In this document: in pieces, positions 39,490 to 48,541 of the stretch
Numbering within the stretch: position 1 is the stretch's first letter
How the letters are laid out: each line of letters opens with the position of its first letter
Origin: Chondrus crispus
Taxonomy: Eukaryota > Rhodophyta > Florideophyceae > Gigartinales > Gigartinaceae
Direction: 5' to 3'
DNA: 64,000 bases
Assembly (NCBI RefSeq): GCF_000350225.1
Contig: NW_005179382.1
Location: forward strand, 310,001 to 374,000
Notes under the pieces: model-generated
What the model saw: only the letters and a program-made list of their open reading frames with translations
Told to the model about the DNA's origin: nothing
Database searches by the model: none
Made by a program: the position numbers and the translations under genes

Positions 39490-41700
39490 TTAGCCACGCT
39501 CGTCTTCGCGGATGGCTTTCTGCAGTGCCTTTTGATTCGCTGTAGAACTATTCTGACCCGTCAGTTCGCGAATCAGCATAGTTGCAAATTCCCCACGTCC
39601 AAGCGTAAACGCTATTATAAGTGCCTTTTTGGGTTCCTCTGGTATTCCAGCGCCTTGCGTGTCCACGCCCAGCTGCTGCGAGTCCTCGTGACTCAATGGT
39701 GAGCTAACTCTCCCATCTGAGATGACATCCCTCTGTGCTGCAGAGGTATTTGAGTTACGATTATCATCGGCGGCAGTCCTAGTCTTCTTTTCCTTTGCAG
39801 TCTGTGTGTCGTCCGTGTTTTGCTTTTCGCCATTTAGAATGTCAATTTCAGACTCAAATGTTTCTCCTCGGTTCTTTCCCAACAAGGTTGGGACGTATGG
39901 TTCGATTAGTACATCAGATGAACTGGAATAAGACACAATCTCCATCTCCACATCCTCGGGCTGTGACAGTAGGGGCCTGTAAGTACCCTTCATTCCGTAG
40001 TCTGAGGTGAGTCTATTTGCAAGATCGATTTTCTGCTCTTCCATCATTCCCTGGACGCGCTCTGCGTATGGCATACCATGCGATAGTGATACTTCAGAAC
40101 CGAGCACCGGTATCAGTACCTGGAAAACGGACACAGATTTTTGCCGCTCTTCTTCCTCAGACACCACCCTCACGGCTGTCTCAAAGTTCATCTCCCCTTT
40201 CTCCTCCGGATTCATGAGCACGATATCTCCCTTGATAGCATGCATGCGGGACTGTTCATCAGGACGACACATGCGGATCCTCTCTGAGGCTATCACGTTC
40301 CACAGATAGCTCTGCACAGCATGGCCATACATGCGCCGCAAATTGCGCGGAAGCTTGTCAAAGGCAGCCCTGTAATCATACCTGTCCCGCTCGTGATCTT
40401 CATCATGGACAAACGATGAGACGATGGCCGTCTCAATATGCATCCATTTGGGCAGCACTCTCAAGAGATCCTTAGCCGATATCTCCCTCTTCCCAAATTT
40501 CTCGAGTGCATCATTCATTTGCCGACGCTCCGGTCTGATGCCATCTCTCCCATTTTCATCCCACTCGTTCAGTCGCAACGGCAGCAATATCCTGCGACAC
40601 ACATCCTCAAAATCACCGCGCAGGAACGCGAACCCAGTCTCGTGAGTCCCAGACACACCCGACCCAAACCTCTGCAAGCCAAAATAATTGACGAACCCGT
40701 GCTTGCGCACACTCTCCACAGCCGCTTGCACATTCGTTCGATCGTCCTCAGTTGCTAAATCCAAATCCCGAAGTGCTAGGGTAAAGCGATTTCCTTTCAA
40801 ATCGCCCAGCCCTAGCGACCCTTTTGTCTCCTTCGGCAATATTTCAACGTCGCCAACCGCTATCGATCTTCCACCCCTCTCGCGCCTAGTTATCGTCCTA
40901 TTCGCGTGGGCGAAGCGGCTCTCGGAAACCCCTCGCACCTGAACGAGCTGGGTGGTAACGGCCCTCTTATCCTTTGTCCCCGCGTACGCAAAAGCGCTGG
41001 ACGGAACACGTAAGATCTTGGAGAGCGTATTGAGGGCGTCCATGGTATCTTTGTTTCTCTTCCACAGCACAAACTGGACGTAAGTTTGGCGGGTGACTTG
41101 CGGCGGGGCATCCTCACGCCATTCGCGATGCTTGTGCGGGAGGTGCTTGCCCTCGCGCGGGTCGTACGTGGCAGCATCGACGGCATCGGTGTTGAACAAG
41201 GAGTCGGTGCGGCGGCGCTTCCAGGGGCGGCAAGATTTCTTGAGGCGCAGTCGGACGGCCTGTCCTTGGGTGTCGTCAACCTCACGCGTCACTGTGTCGG
41301 TGATGTATTGTGGAATGTTGTTGCGAACCCAGACGTGCATAGCCGTTCGTCTTTGCTTGTCAGTACAAATGGGAAGCACGACTTCGGATTCCTGAGAGTC
41401 GATAGCCTTCCGGATGAGGTCTGAAATGGATGCTCGTTGCGGTTCTTCAAAACAGGCTTCTAGTGCCTCGAACGCAGGTTGTGTGGATTGGTTGCCCGCA
41501 TTATCAGCCGCAGTGGTTTCGTGCTCCCTGGGAGACGGTTTGCTCTGAAACTGGGCCAAACGGGTAAGCTTGGCTATCTTGCCGGAGCGGGTGACCTCGT
41601 TGACGACAAAGTCATTGATGCGCTGTTTTAGGATTGCGCGAAAGGGGCGGTGGTAGCTAAGGAATTCGGTAATGCCGACATCGCTTTCGGTGATGGGCAT
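39490..41700 (-). CDS. PUS7: tRNA pseudouridine synthase TruD/Pus7 family
   Basis: A 736-residue intronless protein. TruD/Pus7 enzymes isomerise uridine to pseudouridine in tRNA (U13, U35) and other RNAs. The catalytic Asp lies in FAYAGTKDKRAVTTQ, and the second signature is NYFGLQRFGSGVSGTHETG. The N-terminal FRAILKQRINDFVVNEV matches the family start. Eukaryotic insertions are present: an Arg-rich linker (KKSCRPWKRRRTD) and an acidic Ser/Thr-rich loop near residues 620-690 (EKKTRTAADDNRNSNTSA). The length fits eukaryotic Pus7 and is about twice that of bacterial TruD. The start ATG at 41700 has no in-frame Met competitor. The upstream gap to the next, divergent gene is about 384 bp. Confidence 0.93.
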   Translation of the reverse strand: MPITESDVGITEFLSYHRPFRAILKQRINDFVVNEVTRSGKIAKLTRLAQFQSKPSPREHETTAADNAGNQSTQPAFEALEACFEEPQRASISDLIRKAIDSQESEVVLPICTDKQRRTAMHVWVRNNIPQYITDTVTREVDDTQGQAVRLRLKKSCRPWKRRRTDSLFNTDAVDAATYDPREGKHLPHKHREWREDAPPQVTRQTYVQFVLWKRNKDTMDALNTLSKILRVPSSAFAYAGTKDKRAVTTQLVQVRGVSESRFAHANRTITRRERGGRSIAVGDVEILPKETKGSLGLGDLKGNRFTLALRDLDLATEDDRTNVQAAVESVRKHGFVNYFGLQRFGSGVSGTHETGFAFLRGDFEDVCRRILLPLRLNEWDENGRDGIRPERRQMNDALEKFGKREISAKDLLRVLPKWMHIETAIVSSFVHDEDHERDRYDYRAAFDKLPRNLRRMYGHAVQSYLWNVIASERIRMCRPDEQSRMHAIKGDIVLMNPEEKGEMNFETAVRVVSEEEERQKSVSVFQVLIPVLGSEVSLSHGMPYAERVQGMMEEQKIDLANRLTSDYGMKGTYRPLLSQPEDVEMEIVSYSSSSDVLIEPYVPTLLGKNRGETFESEIDILNGEKQNTDDTQTAKEKKTRTAADDNRNSNTSAAQRDVISDGRVSSPLSHEDSQQLGVDTQGAGIPEEPKKALIIAFTLGRGEFATMLIRELTGQNSSTANQKALQKAIREDERG

Positions 41701-42084
41701 GTCAACGAGAGATGTAGCGGGGCATCAAAGCGGCCTTCGAGGGCTTTGATCGGGATAGATGAGTAAATGTGAGACTGTGTTATCATCCAGGGAAAGGGTA
41801 AGCTTCTTAGATCATCTCTACCAGAGCCCCGTCGACGCCCAACCCCTACACGTGTCCTGTACAGTAAAGTGCAGCATGATCCCAAGATAACATAATGCAA
41901 AACAGCTACAGGTTGCTGTAGTTGGCTCAATAATAATAAATCAGTTTCGCGACCTTTTATTCTTAAAGCCCGTGTGACGTCAACCTGACGCCCTCCTTTC
42001 ACGCGACAAGCTCCGCGTAGAACCTAAAGTTTATATCATCCTCGACGACAGCCTTCTGTTTGCAATTTCTTTGACAGCCCCATC
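41701..42084. promoter_or_regulatory. Likely bidirectional promoter region
   Basis: This 384-bp gap separates two divergent genes and holds no gene of its own. It is AT-richer than its flanks, with 'aataataaatcag' near 41930-41945 and 'gtttatatcatcc' near 42030. The TATA-like gtttatat lies about 55 bp upstream of the ATG at 42085. Confidence 0.45.
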
Positions 42085-43394
42085 ATGGACACGGAAGGCA
42101 TACGCATTCGCACAAGCGGCCTGCGCAGCGCCGTCAAAGACACAGTTCGAGATATTGCCTCCTCTGTCGATCCCCCCCAACCCGCTTCCCAAACGCAAGA
42201 CCGCGCCTTCAACCTTGCGCAGGTCCATGACACCGTCAGCCCCCTGTTTGTCGCTCTCGCCACAATCGTTGGCGCCGTCGAGCCCATACTCGATCGCGTC
42301 TCTGACCTCGTCCAGACCGTTTGGAAGGCCCTCGAGCCGTATCATCCGGAGGACTTGTTTGTCGCTCTGTATGGCTTCCTGCTCGTGTTTTTTGGCGGCG
42401 TGTACATGACCCTGGTTGCTTCGTTCGAGGCCGCGCATATCTTTGGATGGGCTAATATCAAAATGGCTGTCAGGGCACTGTACTACGAGTGGGGGAAAGC
42501 CCGCGCGGCGTTTGAGAGAGATAATAAGGTTTGTTGTTGCATTTCAAACAGCCTGCGCGAATGCACCTGCGCGAATGCTGTGCCGGCGATGACCAGTGAG
42601 AAGATTAAAGCTAACAACTTATTATCGGTGTGAAATTGCTTCGTGTAACAGGTTGATGCGAACCGCGACGGTATTGCAGATGTTGAGCAACTGCAAGCGA
42701 AAGACCTCGCTGCTCGCCGCATCATGGTTCTGACCAGATCTATCAATCCGGAGAACGTGTCCGTCGCCTTAGAAGGATTGACAATGGCTACCGTCGCTAT
42801 ATTAGCTACCTTACGCGTCCGATTTGCGAAGGCCATCACCCTGGGGACTGCTATCGGCGATGTGCTCAACAAAATTTTCTCCCCGTTTACGACACAGATG
42901 CTCGAGTACGCCCTTCCCGACGACTATGAAAAGTGGATTCCCGTAAGTTCCTCAATTCCACTTGTTCCATGCGCTGTTGTGCAGCTGCCCTGACACTAAC
43001 CATTCTTCAAGCTCACAATTCCTCTCCTTCTGTCTCGCAACAAAACCATACCCTGTTGCAGGTTGTAAACAAGTATGGCTTCCGGTATGTCGGTATGTCC
43101 GCCTCATGGGTGCTCATGCGCGCAGTGACAAGCGTCTTCGCAGCGATGCGGGGGAGCTCCCTATTCATCACTGGTGTCTGTGCGTATTTAACGCGGTACG
43201 GCTATGCCGACAGGAACATCTTCAATGAAGGCAACCCCTTGCTGGTGGCCGCTTGGACGCTGCTCGCGTTGCTAGGCATCTACTGGCAGGTATCGAGCGG
43301 GTTTGTGCTCCCGTTTCCGCTCAACGTCATGTTGCTGCCAGTGACGATTGCAGAAAATGGGCTCATTCTAGCAGTGGGGGTGTCCGCGAAGTAG
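42085..43394 (+). CDS. Unknown membrane protein with EF-hand-like loop (3 exons)
   Basis: Exons 42085-42528, 42652-42942 and 43062-43394 join in phase 0 to give about 355 residues. Both introns (123 and 119 bp) have GT-AG ends and a CAG|GTTG acceptor. The product has several hydrophobic spans: LFVALATIVGAVEPI, FVALYGFLLVFFGGVYMTLVASF, LTMATVAILATLRVRF, LLVAAWTLLALLGIYWQV and FPLNVMLLPVTIAENGLILAVGV. Exon 2 opens with DANRDGIADVEQL, matching the EF-hand loop pattern DxNxDGxxDxxE/Q. The exon 3 sequence NKYGFRYVGMSASWVLMRAVTSVFAAMRG is Ala-rich and likely amphipathic. I recognise it only as the kind of conserved hypothetical membrane protein found in algae; function unknown. Confidence 0.85.
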
Positions 43395-43468
43395 AGGTGC
43401 GAGATGCGACAAGAAAATAGGTCACACGTGTCATCTCAGGGATAGAAGCAGCTGAAGTAGACGATGGG

Positions 43469-44140
43469 CTATTCTTCCAATTCTGCGATGTTCAATGCGT
43501 CGAAATGTTCGGACACCTCTGGCAGGGATGTCGTTGAGGCTTTGGCCTGCTTTGGCGAAGACGAAGGTTTTCGCTTACTTGAAGCTTCGTCTTTTGATTG
43601 TTTGCTATTGTCATCACTCTCAAGACCTCGATGAGGACCGACCTTTCTTTCGGAAGCGGTCTCCATGCCCGTCCTCTCGCTCGCATCTAGTGGGCCGAGG
43701 TAGCATCGCGCGAGCATGTATTCAGGATTAACCCACGAGTGATACTTGTTAAACAGCGAAGTCGCATCCTACCCACGCGCACACGGGAACATTGAGTTCA
43801 CAAACAACAAAGTCAGAATCTGGAAACAACTCGTTGTATGCTTTCCTCACCATACTCTTGAAAGTACCTTTCCTGCGCCCATGAGCATCATTTCAACACC
43901 ACCGGGGTGATACTCTATGTACGGGGTGACGTCAAAGACACGGCCGTTAATCGCCATCCACGCACTCTCTTTGCTCTTGTGGGCTCTCAGCTCGCGCAGG
44001 GAGACTGGGCGCTGGTAAGGGCGTGGGAGACGGCCGGAATTACGCACCCAGTCTAGCTGGGAGCGGCCGGGGGGGAGGGCGACTTTGCGCCGCGCGGAAC
44101 CGCTTGCGCGCATCTGATCGGACTGGGGGACGCGACTCAT
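43469..44140 (-). CDS. Cytochrome b5 domain protein, NCB5OR-like (2 exons)
   Basis: Exons 44140-43868 and 43768-43469 are joined across a 99-bp GT-AG intron in phase 0, giving 190 residues. Residues about 47-120 form a cytochrome b5 fold: SLRELRAHKSKESAWMAING, then VFDVTPYIEYHPGG with the first haem His, and after the splice LFNKYHSWVNPEYML with the second. 'YIEYHPGG' and 'HSWVN..ML..C.LG' resemble the b5 domain of NCB5OR (cytochrome b5 reductase 4) more than microsomal b5. The N-terminal DWVRNSGRLPR also fits. The C-terminal 70 residues are Ser/Lys-rich and disordered, ending in acidic LNIAELEE. No CS or reductase domain follows, so it is a stand-alone electron carrier, convergent with the preceding gene 74 bp away. 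Confidence 0.88.
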
Positions 44141-45339
44141 CGTACCGGGTGTGCGGTCGAATAAAGTTGCGGTGAAAGGGAGAGCTCAACGAAGGAGAGA
44201 AGGGTGCGTTGTAAGATAAGACAGCCTTCGAGAGCAATGCATGCGGGTGCCAGCGCTCATTTGCATGGAAATATAGCACTGTACCGTTAGGCGAGGACTG
44301 TACAGCGTGTCACAAGAAAAGCACAGCAATGAAGCTCAATGGGACGCTGTGCACGTACAAGGGGGTCCCCTGAACGAGGTGAGCAATAAACGTGATCGAG
44401 AGTGTGTCCCTCTCCGGTGTGAGGGGGCGAGCTGCCCCCGGTCACACAACTTTATGTCATCCAGTCCGAGACTGGTAGGCGCGATACTGCGCCGCCGTCG
44501 AGTGTAGATTACTAATTAATAGTTAAATCTACGATGGTGCGCATACAAAATTCTCCCTTTTTGGTCCGACTACATTCGTCGCCCAATGCCAGCTGTCCAA
44601 GTATGGACGGCGGCGGTCCGGAGCGTTCTTATTGGACGAAATGGCTTTCGCCACCTCATGGCCAAGGGCCCTATGATATGCCTATCTTGGCATCCCCGTC
44701 GTTCTTGAACAGACCCCCCAAGGCTTGAACAAAAAACGAAAGGGTCATTCTGAGATTGGGAGGGGGACAAGGTCAAAATCTTTCGGTGTCAGCGGGGGAC
44801 ACATGATATTGTATCGATACAGTAGGGGGCAGGTGCATTTTGTTTCGATAAAGGGGGGGGACGAAAAAAATCGACCCAAATAGGAGGGGGAATTTGGATT
44901 TCCGACTCGCACTTTTCGCGGAGTTGTTACAATGGTAGGGGGACTCTGATTTCTTGATCATTTTGGGGGGGGGACTAGGCTACCGTAAGCAATGTACGCA
45001 AGAGTGCTTTTAGTACCCCTTCAATCCCCTCCTTGCAACCATCGAACATGCTACGACGTTCGCCCCGCGCTGGTACCGCTTTCTACGACGGGAAATGCGA
45101 GATGGTAATGCTTTTGCTTTAATGCCTCTGCTTTTTCCATCTCGTCTTTTAACTTTTTCAAAAGGGATGTTCTATGGTAAAACCAATTTGTGTGTCCTTT
45201 GTTCAACTTCTAAGACACGATCGCTAGCATTTTGTCTTATATCATAGCTCTCATACCGCACCACGCACGACCGATCATCGATCGCTTAGTATAAACATAA
45301 GAAAAATCATGCACTGTCGGGATACTTACTGCAAACTGG
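44141..45339. other. Intergenic with G-run segment
   Basis: No supported gene. Between about 44755 and 44975 runs of four to nine G recur every 20-60 nt (gggagggggac, gcgggggaca, gtagggggcag, aaagggggggggacg, taggagggggaa, ttggggggggg). The plus strand could form G-quadruplexes. The first 150 nt are the probable promoter of the b5 gene and contain an ATTTGCAT octamer near 44260. Confidence 0.5.
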
Positions 45340-45394
45340 ATATATGAGACAGGAAAGAAGAGCCTTTTTGCTCTTCTTTTCCTGTCTCATATAT
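45340..45394. repeat. Long hairpin, 24-bp stem
   Basis: 45340-45363 pairs with 45370-45394 over 24 bp with one bulged base and a T-rich loop of about six nt. The arms contain GAGACAGGAAAGAAGAGC and its complement. It could be a miniature foldback element, a small-RNA precursor or an RNA 3'-end structure. Confidence 0.75.
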
Positions 45395-46409
45395 GCTTGA
45401 TATCGGCAGGTCGAGCTGGAGAAAGCAGAGGAGCGGGATATCGTGGAGGTCCAGACGCATGGAGGTGAGTCAGCTGTGAGGGAGACAGATGGGTATTTAA
45501 ACAGGGGGATTTGGAGAGGGTGCTGTGAACGGACGAGAAGTTCGTCTGTTGACTTACCTTTTTCTTCTCCACTATGCGGCGAGGCGTGCGATCCATTCCA
45601 AAACAGATAAACCATACATGACAAGCGCTGAGCACGTACGCACCCATAAGCCCCCAGAAGCGTGTAGTTGAAAGCTGGCGAGAAGAACGACTTGCGATCG
45701 GCCGTGGGCTCCCATGGGACGAAGCGGTTATGCACGGACGTGGGTGGGGCGCAGCGCGTCCTCCTGGCAGGCCGTTTCGTACAGCAGGCGCTCCCGCTCG
45801 GAAAGGAAGCGGCGCTTGGAGCCACAGCTCGCGATGAATTGGATCTGCTTGGTGATCCGGCGCATGCGTTGCGGGCGGCGCGGGGGTTGCGGGGCGTTGG
45901 GTGCGTGGAAGAATGGGATGCCAATTTTTGTCCCCGTTTTGCCAGGGGAGGGAGATACGCTCTGATCCGGTTTTTTCCTGCTCCAGTTTTTGTCCATTGC
46001 CTATATCTTGCCCGCATCCTTTGCCCGCTGCGCCCCGTTTCCGGCCACGCCTGAAATCAGTGTCCCTCCTTCCGGCATGCACTCACCTTGCCACCACGCA
46101 CACCCCTCCTCTCCATTTCCGTCATCGCCCGCCCTCGCCCGCCCTTGTCCACCCTTCTACCTCCGCCCCGTGCCGTGCATGCTTCCGCAGCCCGCCAACC
46201 TCCGCCGGACGCACGGTGTAGTTGCCCACCTGCAGCACGCCCCTGGCCCGACCCATGACTGCGCGCGACGCCCACGTTCAAGGGCAGTCCCAAATTTTCC
46301 GTTTACAAGTCTTGCGGGTCTCATCTATCTACCATACCCTACTCTTCCATCATCACCTTCGGCGTCAACGACAACAAACCCAACCTCTTTCATCCTCTTT
46401 CATCCTCTT
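45395..46409. other. Unassigned region, possible small spliced gene
   Basis: Overlapping ORFs occur on both strands from 45668 to 46082. On the minus strand a 45-codon ORF (45865-45728, MRRITKQIQFIASCGSKRRF...) and a separate frame with a hydrophobic segment (WGLMGAYVLSACHVWFICFG) ending at a GTAAGT donor near 45557 look the most gene-like. They are in different frames with no obvious intron between them. The rest is pyrimidine-rich. I cannot support a complete gene. Confidence 0.3.
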
Positions 46410-47801
46410 TCATCCCCTTCTCCCCCTCCTTCTCACCCGGCCAACCGGTTCTCCGCAGCTCCCCCGCGTCCCCTTTTTTCGTGCCCATTTTACACAGTGA
46501 AGGGAGATGACGCTCTGCGTCGTCGTCGATGTCCATGTCCTGGATGCCGCCGGCGAGTTGCGCTCAGGTATCGTCAAACAGCTGTCGCAGTTGGCAGCTG
46601 GTGGATACATGACCGTCCAACTGACATAGTGAGCAGGAATAAGAACGTTTTTGCGAGCCTCAGGTCCCTTCTCATACCATCCTTTCCGCCTTTTTCCCGC
46701 ATTCTTTACCGGGCGGCCTCTAGGCGGTGGAATGGCTTTCGGAACATGAAGGTTCTTTCCAGACACTACCAATTTCTTCGCACTGAGCATAACTTCATCA
46801 ACGCGCGACTGAGACGGGAGCTGGAACGTGCAGTTTTCATACTGTTTCTTCCACGCCTTCGTAAGATGTCTCTCAGCGATGAACTTGTGCAAATTGCTCA
46901 CACCAAATTTTTCGCTCAAGACTGCAACTCCGTGTAGGCATGGGAATCCAGTGCCTTTTTCGGCATGACTGCAACATAGCGGTGACGATTGCGGCGTATC
47001 TCGCAAGACAACTCGGCGGAGTATTGAACCGTCTGTCTGGCTTCGAACCGTTGCCTCAGTTTGGCGCGTTCCAGAGATGAATCTCACCGACCGCTGATAC
47101 CCCCTTGCTCGAAGCACAAGTGATGCCAAATGCTTCTCAGTATTTGGTGGCACCGGTTTGGCACACTCAATTGCTGCAATTTGTCGCTTCAAGAAGCGTG
47201 ACCTTTGCGTTAGCAGTACTGTGGATATCATTTTCTGCGGCTCTACGGATCTGATGTTATTTCTAATAGCTGATGCCATCTCACTCTCTGCCCCTTGCGA
47301 AGAGGTCGTCAAATCCTCTAGTTTTGAAAATGCCCTGTACAGTTCTGAGTCTTGAAACCGTGCCAGATAGTCCCGTTGAACATCTGAGTATCCAGCTTTG
47401 ATTATCATTACCGCCTGCCTGTCTGGGGCGTATACAGCGTTTTCATACATCTGTAGACCGCTAGTTTTATTTGCACCAAGTCCCGGTGCCAGGTTTTTCT
47501 TGACGTGGAGAGGGTCCAAAACCCAGTTTGCGCTCTTCATGCATTTTCGAAATGCGGAATCGATCGCCTTCTCTTGGTCCACAATTGTGGTTCTCCTTTC
47601 GACATCGAAGCCTGGGATCCTTGAGCAGGTTTCGAATACCAGACTCCACGTTTCTAAGCACTCTGCGCCAACATGATGTGCAAATACAATTGGAACTAGA
47701 TGACTGTTACAGTCGTACGCAAGGACCTCGAATGTCGTTCCATAGCTTTGTGGTCCCACCCCGTCGCAGTGTGCTGCGTCGGCAGTCGTGGTAGCACGAC
47801 C
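46410..47801 (-). pseudogene. MULE-type transposase, 3' part (split by element C)
   Basis: The C-terminal half of a Mutator-like transposase on the minus strand. It begins with the first-Asp region ADAAHCDGVGPQSYGTTF at 47801-47740, then VLAYDCNSHLVPIVFAH, the second Asp in TTIVDQEKAIDSAF, and WVLDPLHVKKNL. A SWIM-like finger follows near 46935-46980 (LCCSHAEKGTGFPCLHGVA), with adjacent Cys in place of the usual CxC. The tail is basic (PPPRGRPVKNAGKRRKGW). The frame stays open to 46410, but the last 80 codons look like read-through into noncoding DNA, so the true stop or a 3' intron is unclear. The gene continues in frame at 63022 once element C is taken out. Confidence 0.7.
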
Positions 47802-47806
47802 AGTGC
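47802..47806 (+). repeat. Target site duplication AGTGC of element C (left)
   Basis: AGTGC precedes TGTGGTAT, and an identical AGTGC follows the LTR end at 63017-63021. Confidence 0.93.
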
Positions 47807-48461
47807 TGTGGTATAACCCCCCCCTTGGGGCTTTATTTTAGATTAGATCAACTCAGAATGGGATCGGTTACTGTAGGGCTCGATGCTCTACAGTACCACC
47901 ACGTGTACCCCCGAGTACAGGGCCCACGTGTACACGTGTACGCACGGGACCGAAGAGCGCGCGCACACGTGTACTGTCAGCCCCGATGGCTGACAGTATT
48001 ACAGTGCCGACCGACCGCTACAGTACATCGGTACTGTACTATTATGATAGGTTATTATGTACATTAAATATGGAGTGGACCGGCGGCGGTGGAGGAGGAC
48101 AAGCACGGACTTGTCACCCACCGACCGTCAAGGTCCAACTTCCCGCTTATTCTAAGGTAGCGTTCGCTAACTGCCTTAGAGCGGCACCGAGCTCGGGTTG
48201 AGGACGCGCGCGGAACGCCCACGAGTCGGCTCCGCCTCCGCCCGTCGGTACTGGATCGTTACCCAGTACCGCGCCGGGGCGTCGAGGCGTCGAACCGCTC
48301 GCGCGTACCGGCGTCCTCCCCGTTCCCGCTCTACCACGCTACCCAGGCCCGCTGCCCGGTGCCGTTAGCTGGTGTCCCGCTTCACCCCCGTCTTCCCGTT
48401 CGGACGGGGTCTACGTCGAGCTGTGCATACACCCCTCTCCGTTGGGGGTGTTTATGCTACA
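47807..48461 (+). repeat. 5' LTR of element C
   Basis: TGTGGTAT to GCTACA. U3 contains CACGTG sites (about 47901, 47923, 47931 and 47965) and TACTGTA/TACAGTA pairs (about 47870-48040). The AT-rich segment near 48038-48072 (tactattatgatagg... attaaatatgg) is the likely core promoter. Confidence 0.93.
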
Positions 48462-48462
48462 G

Positions 48463-48480
48463 TGGTCTCCCGACCTAGAA
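48463..48480 (+). promoter_or_regulatory. Primer-binding site of element C
   Basis: TGGTCTCCCGACCTAGAA begins one base after the LTR. It is identical over 18 nt to the sites of A and B although the LTRs are otherwise different. Confidence 0.78.
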
Positions 48481-48541
48481 GACCCTGGAGTCCGATCTCC
48501 GAGAAGACTTCCGCTTCCCTCCGCGAACCGATCGCGTCGAG

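Noticed and set aside
45307..46082. A 230-residue minus-strand protein between the b5 gene and the MULE
   Set aside because: Three overlapping frames and a plus-strand ORF compete, no family motif is visible, and I could not find introns that link the best segments.
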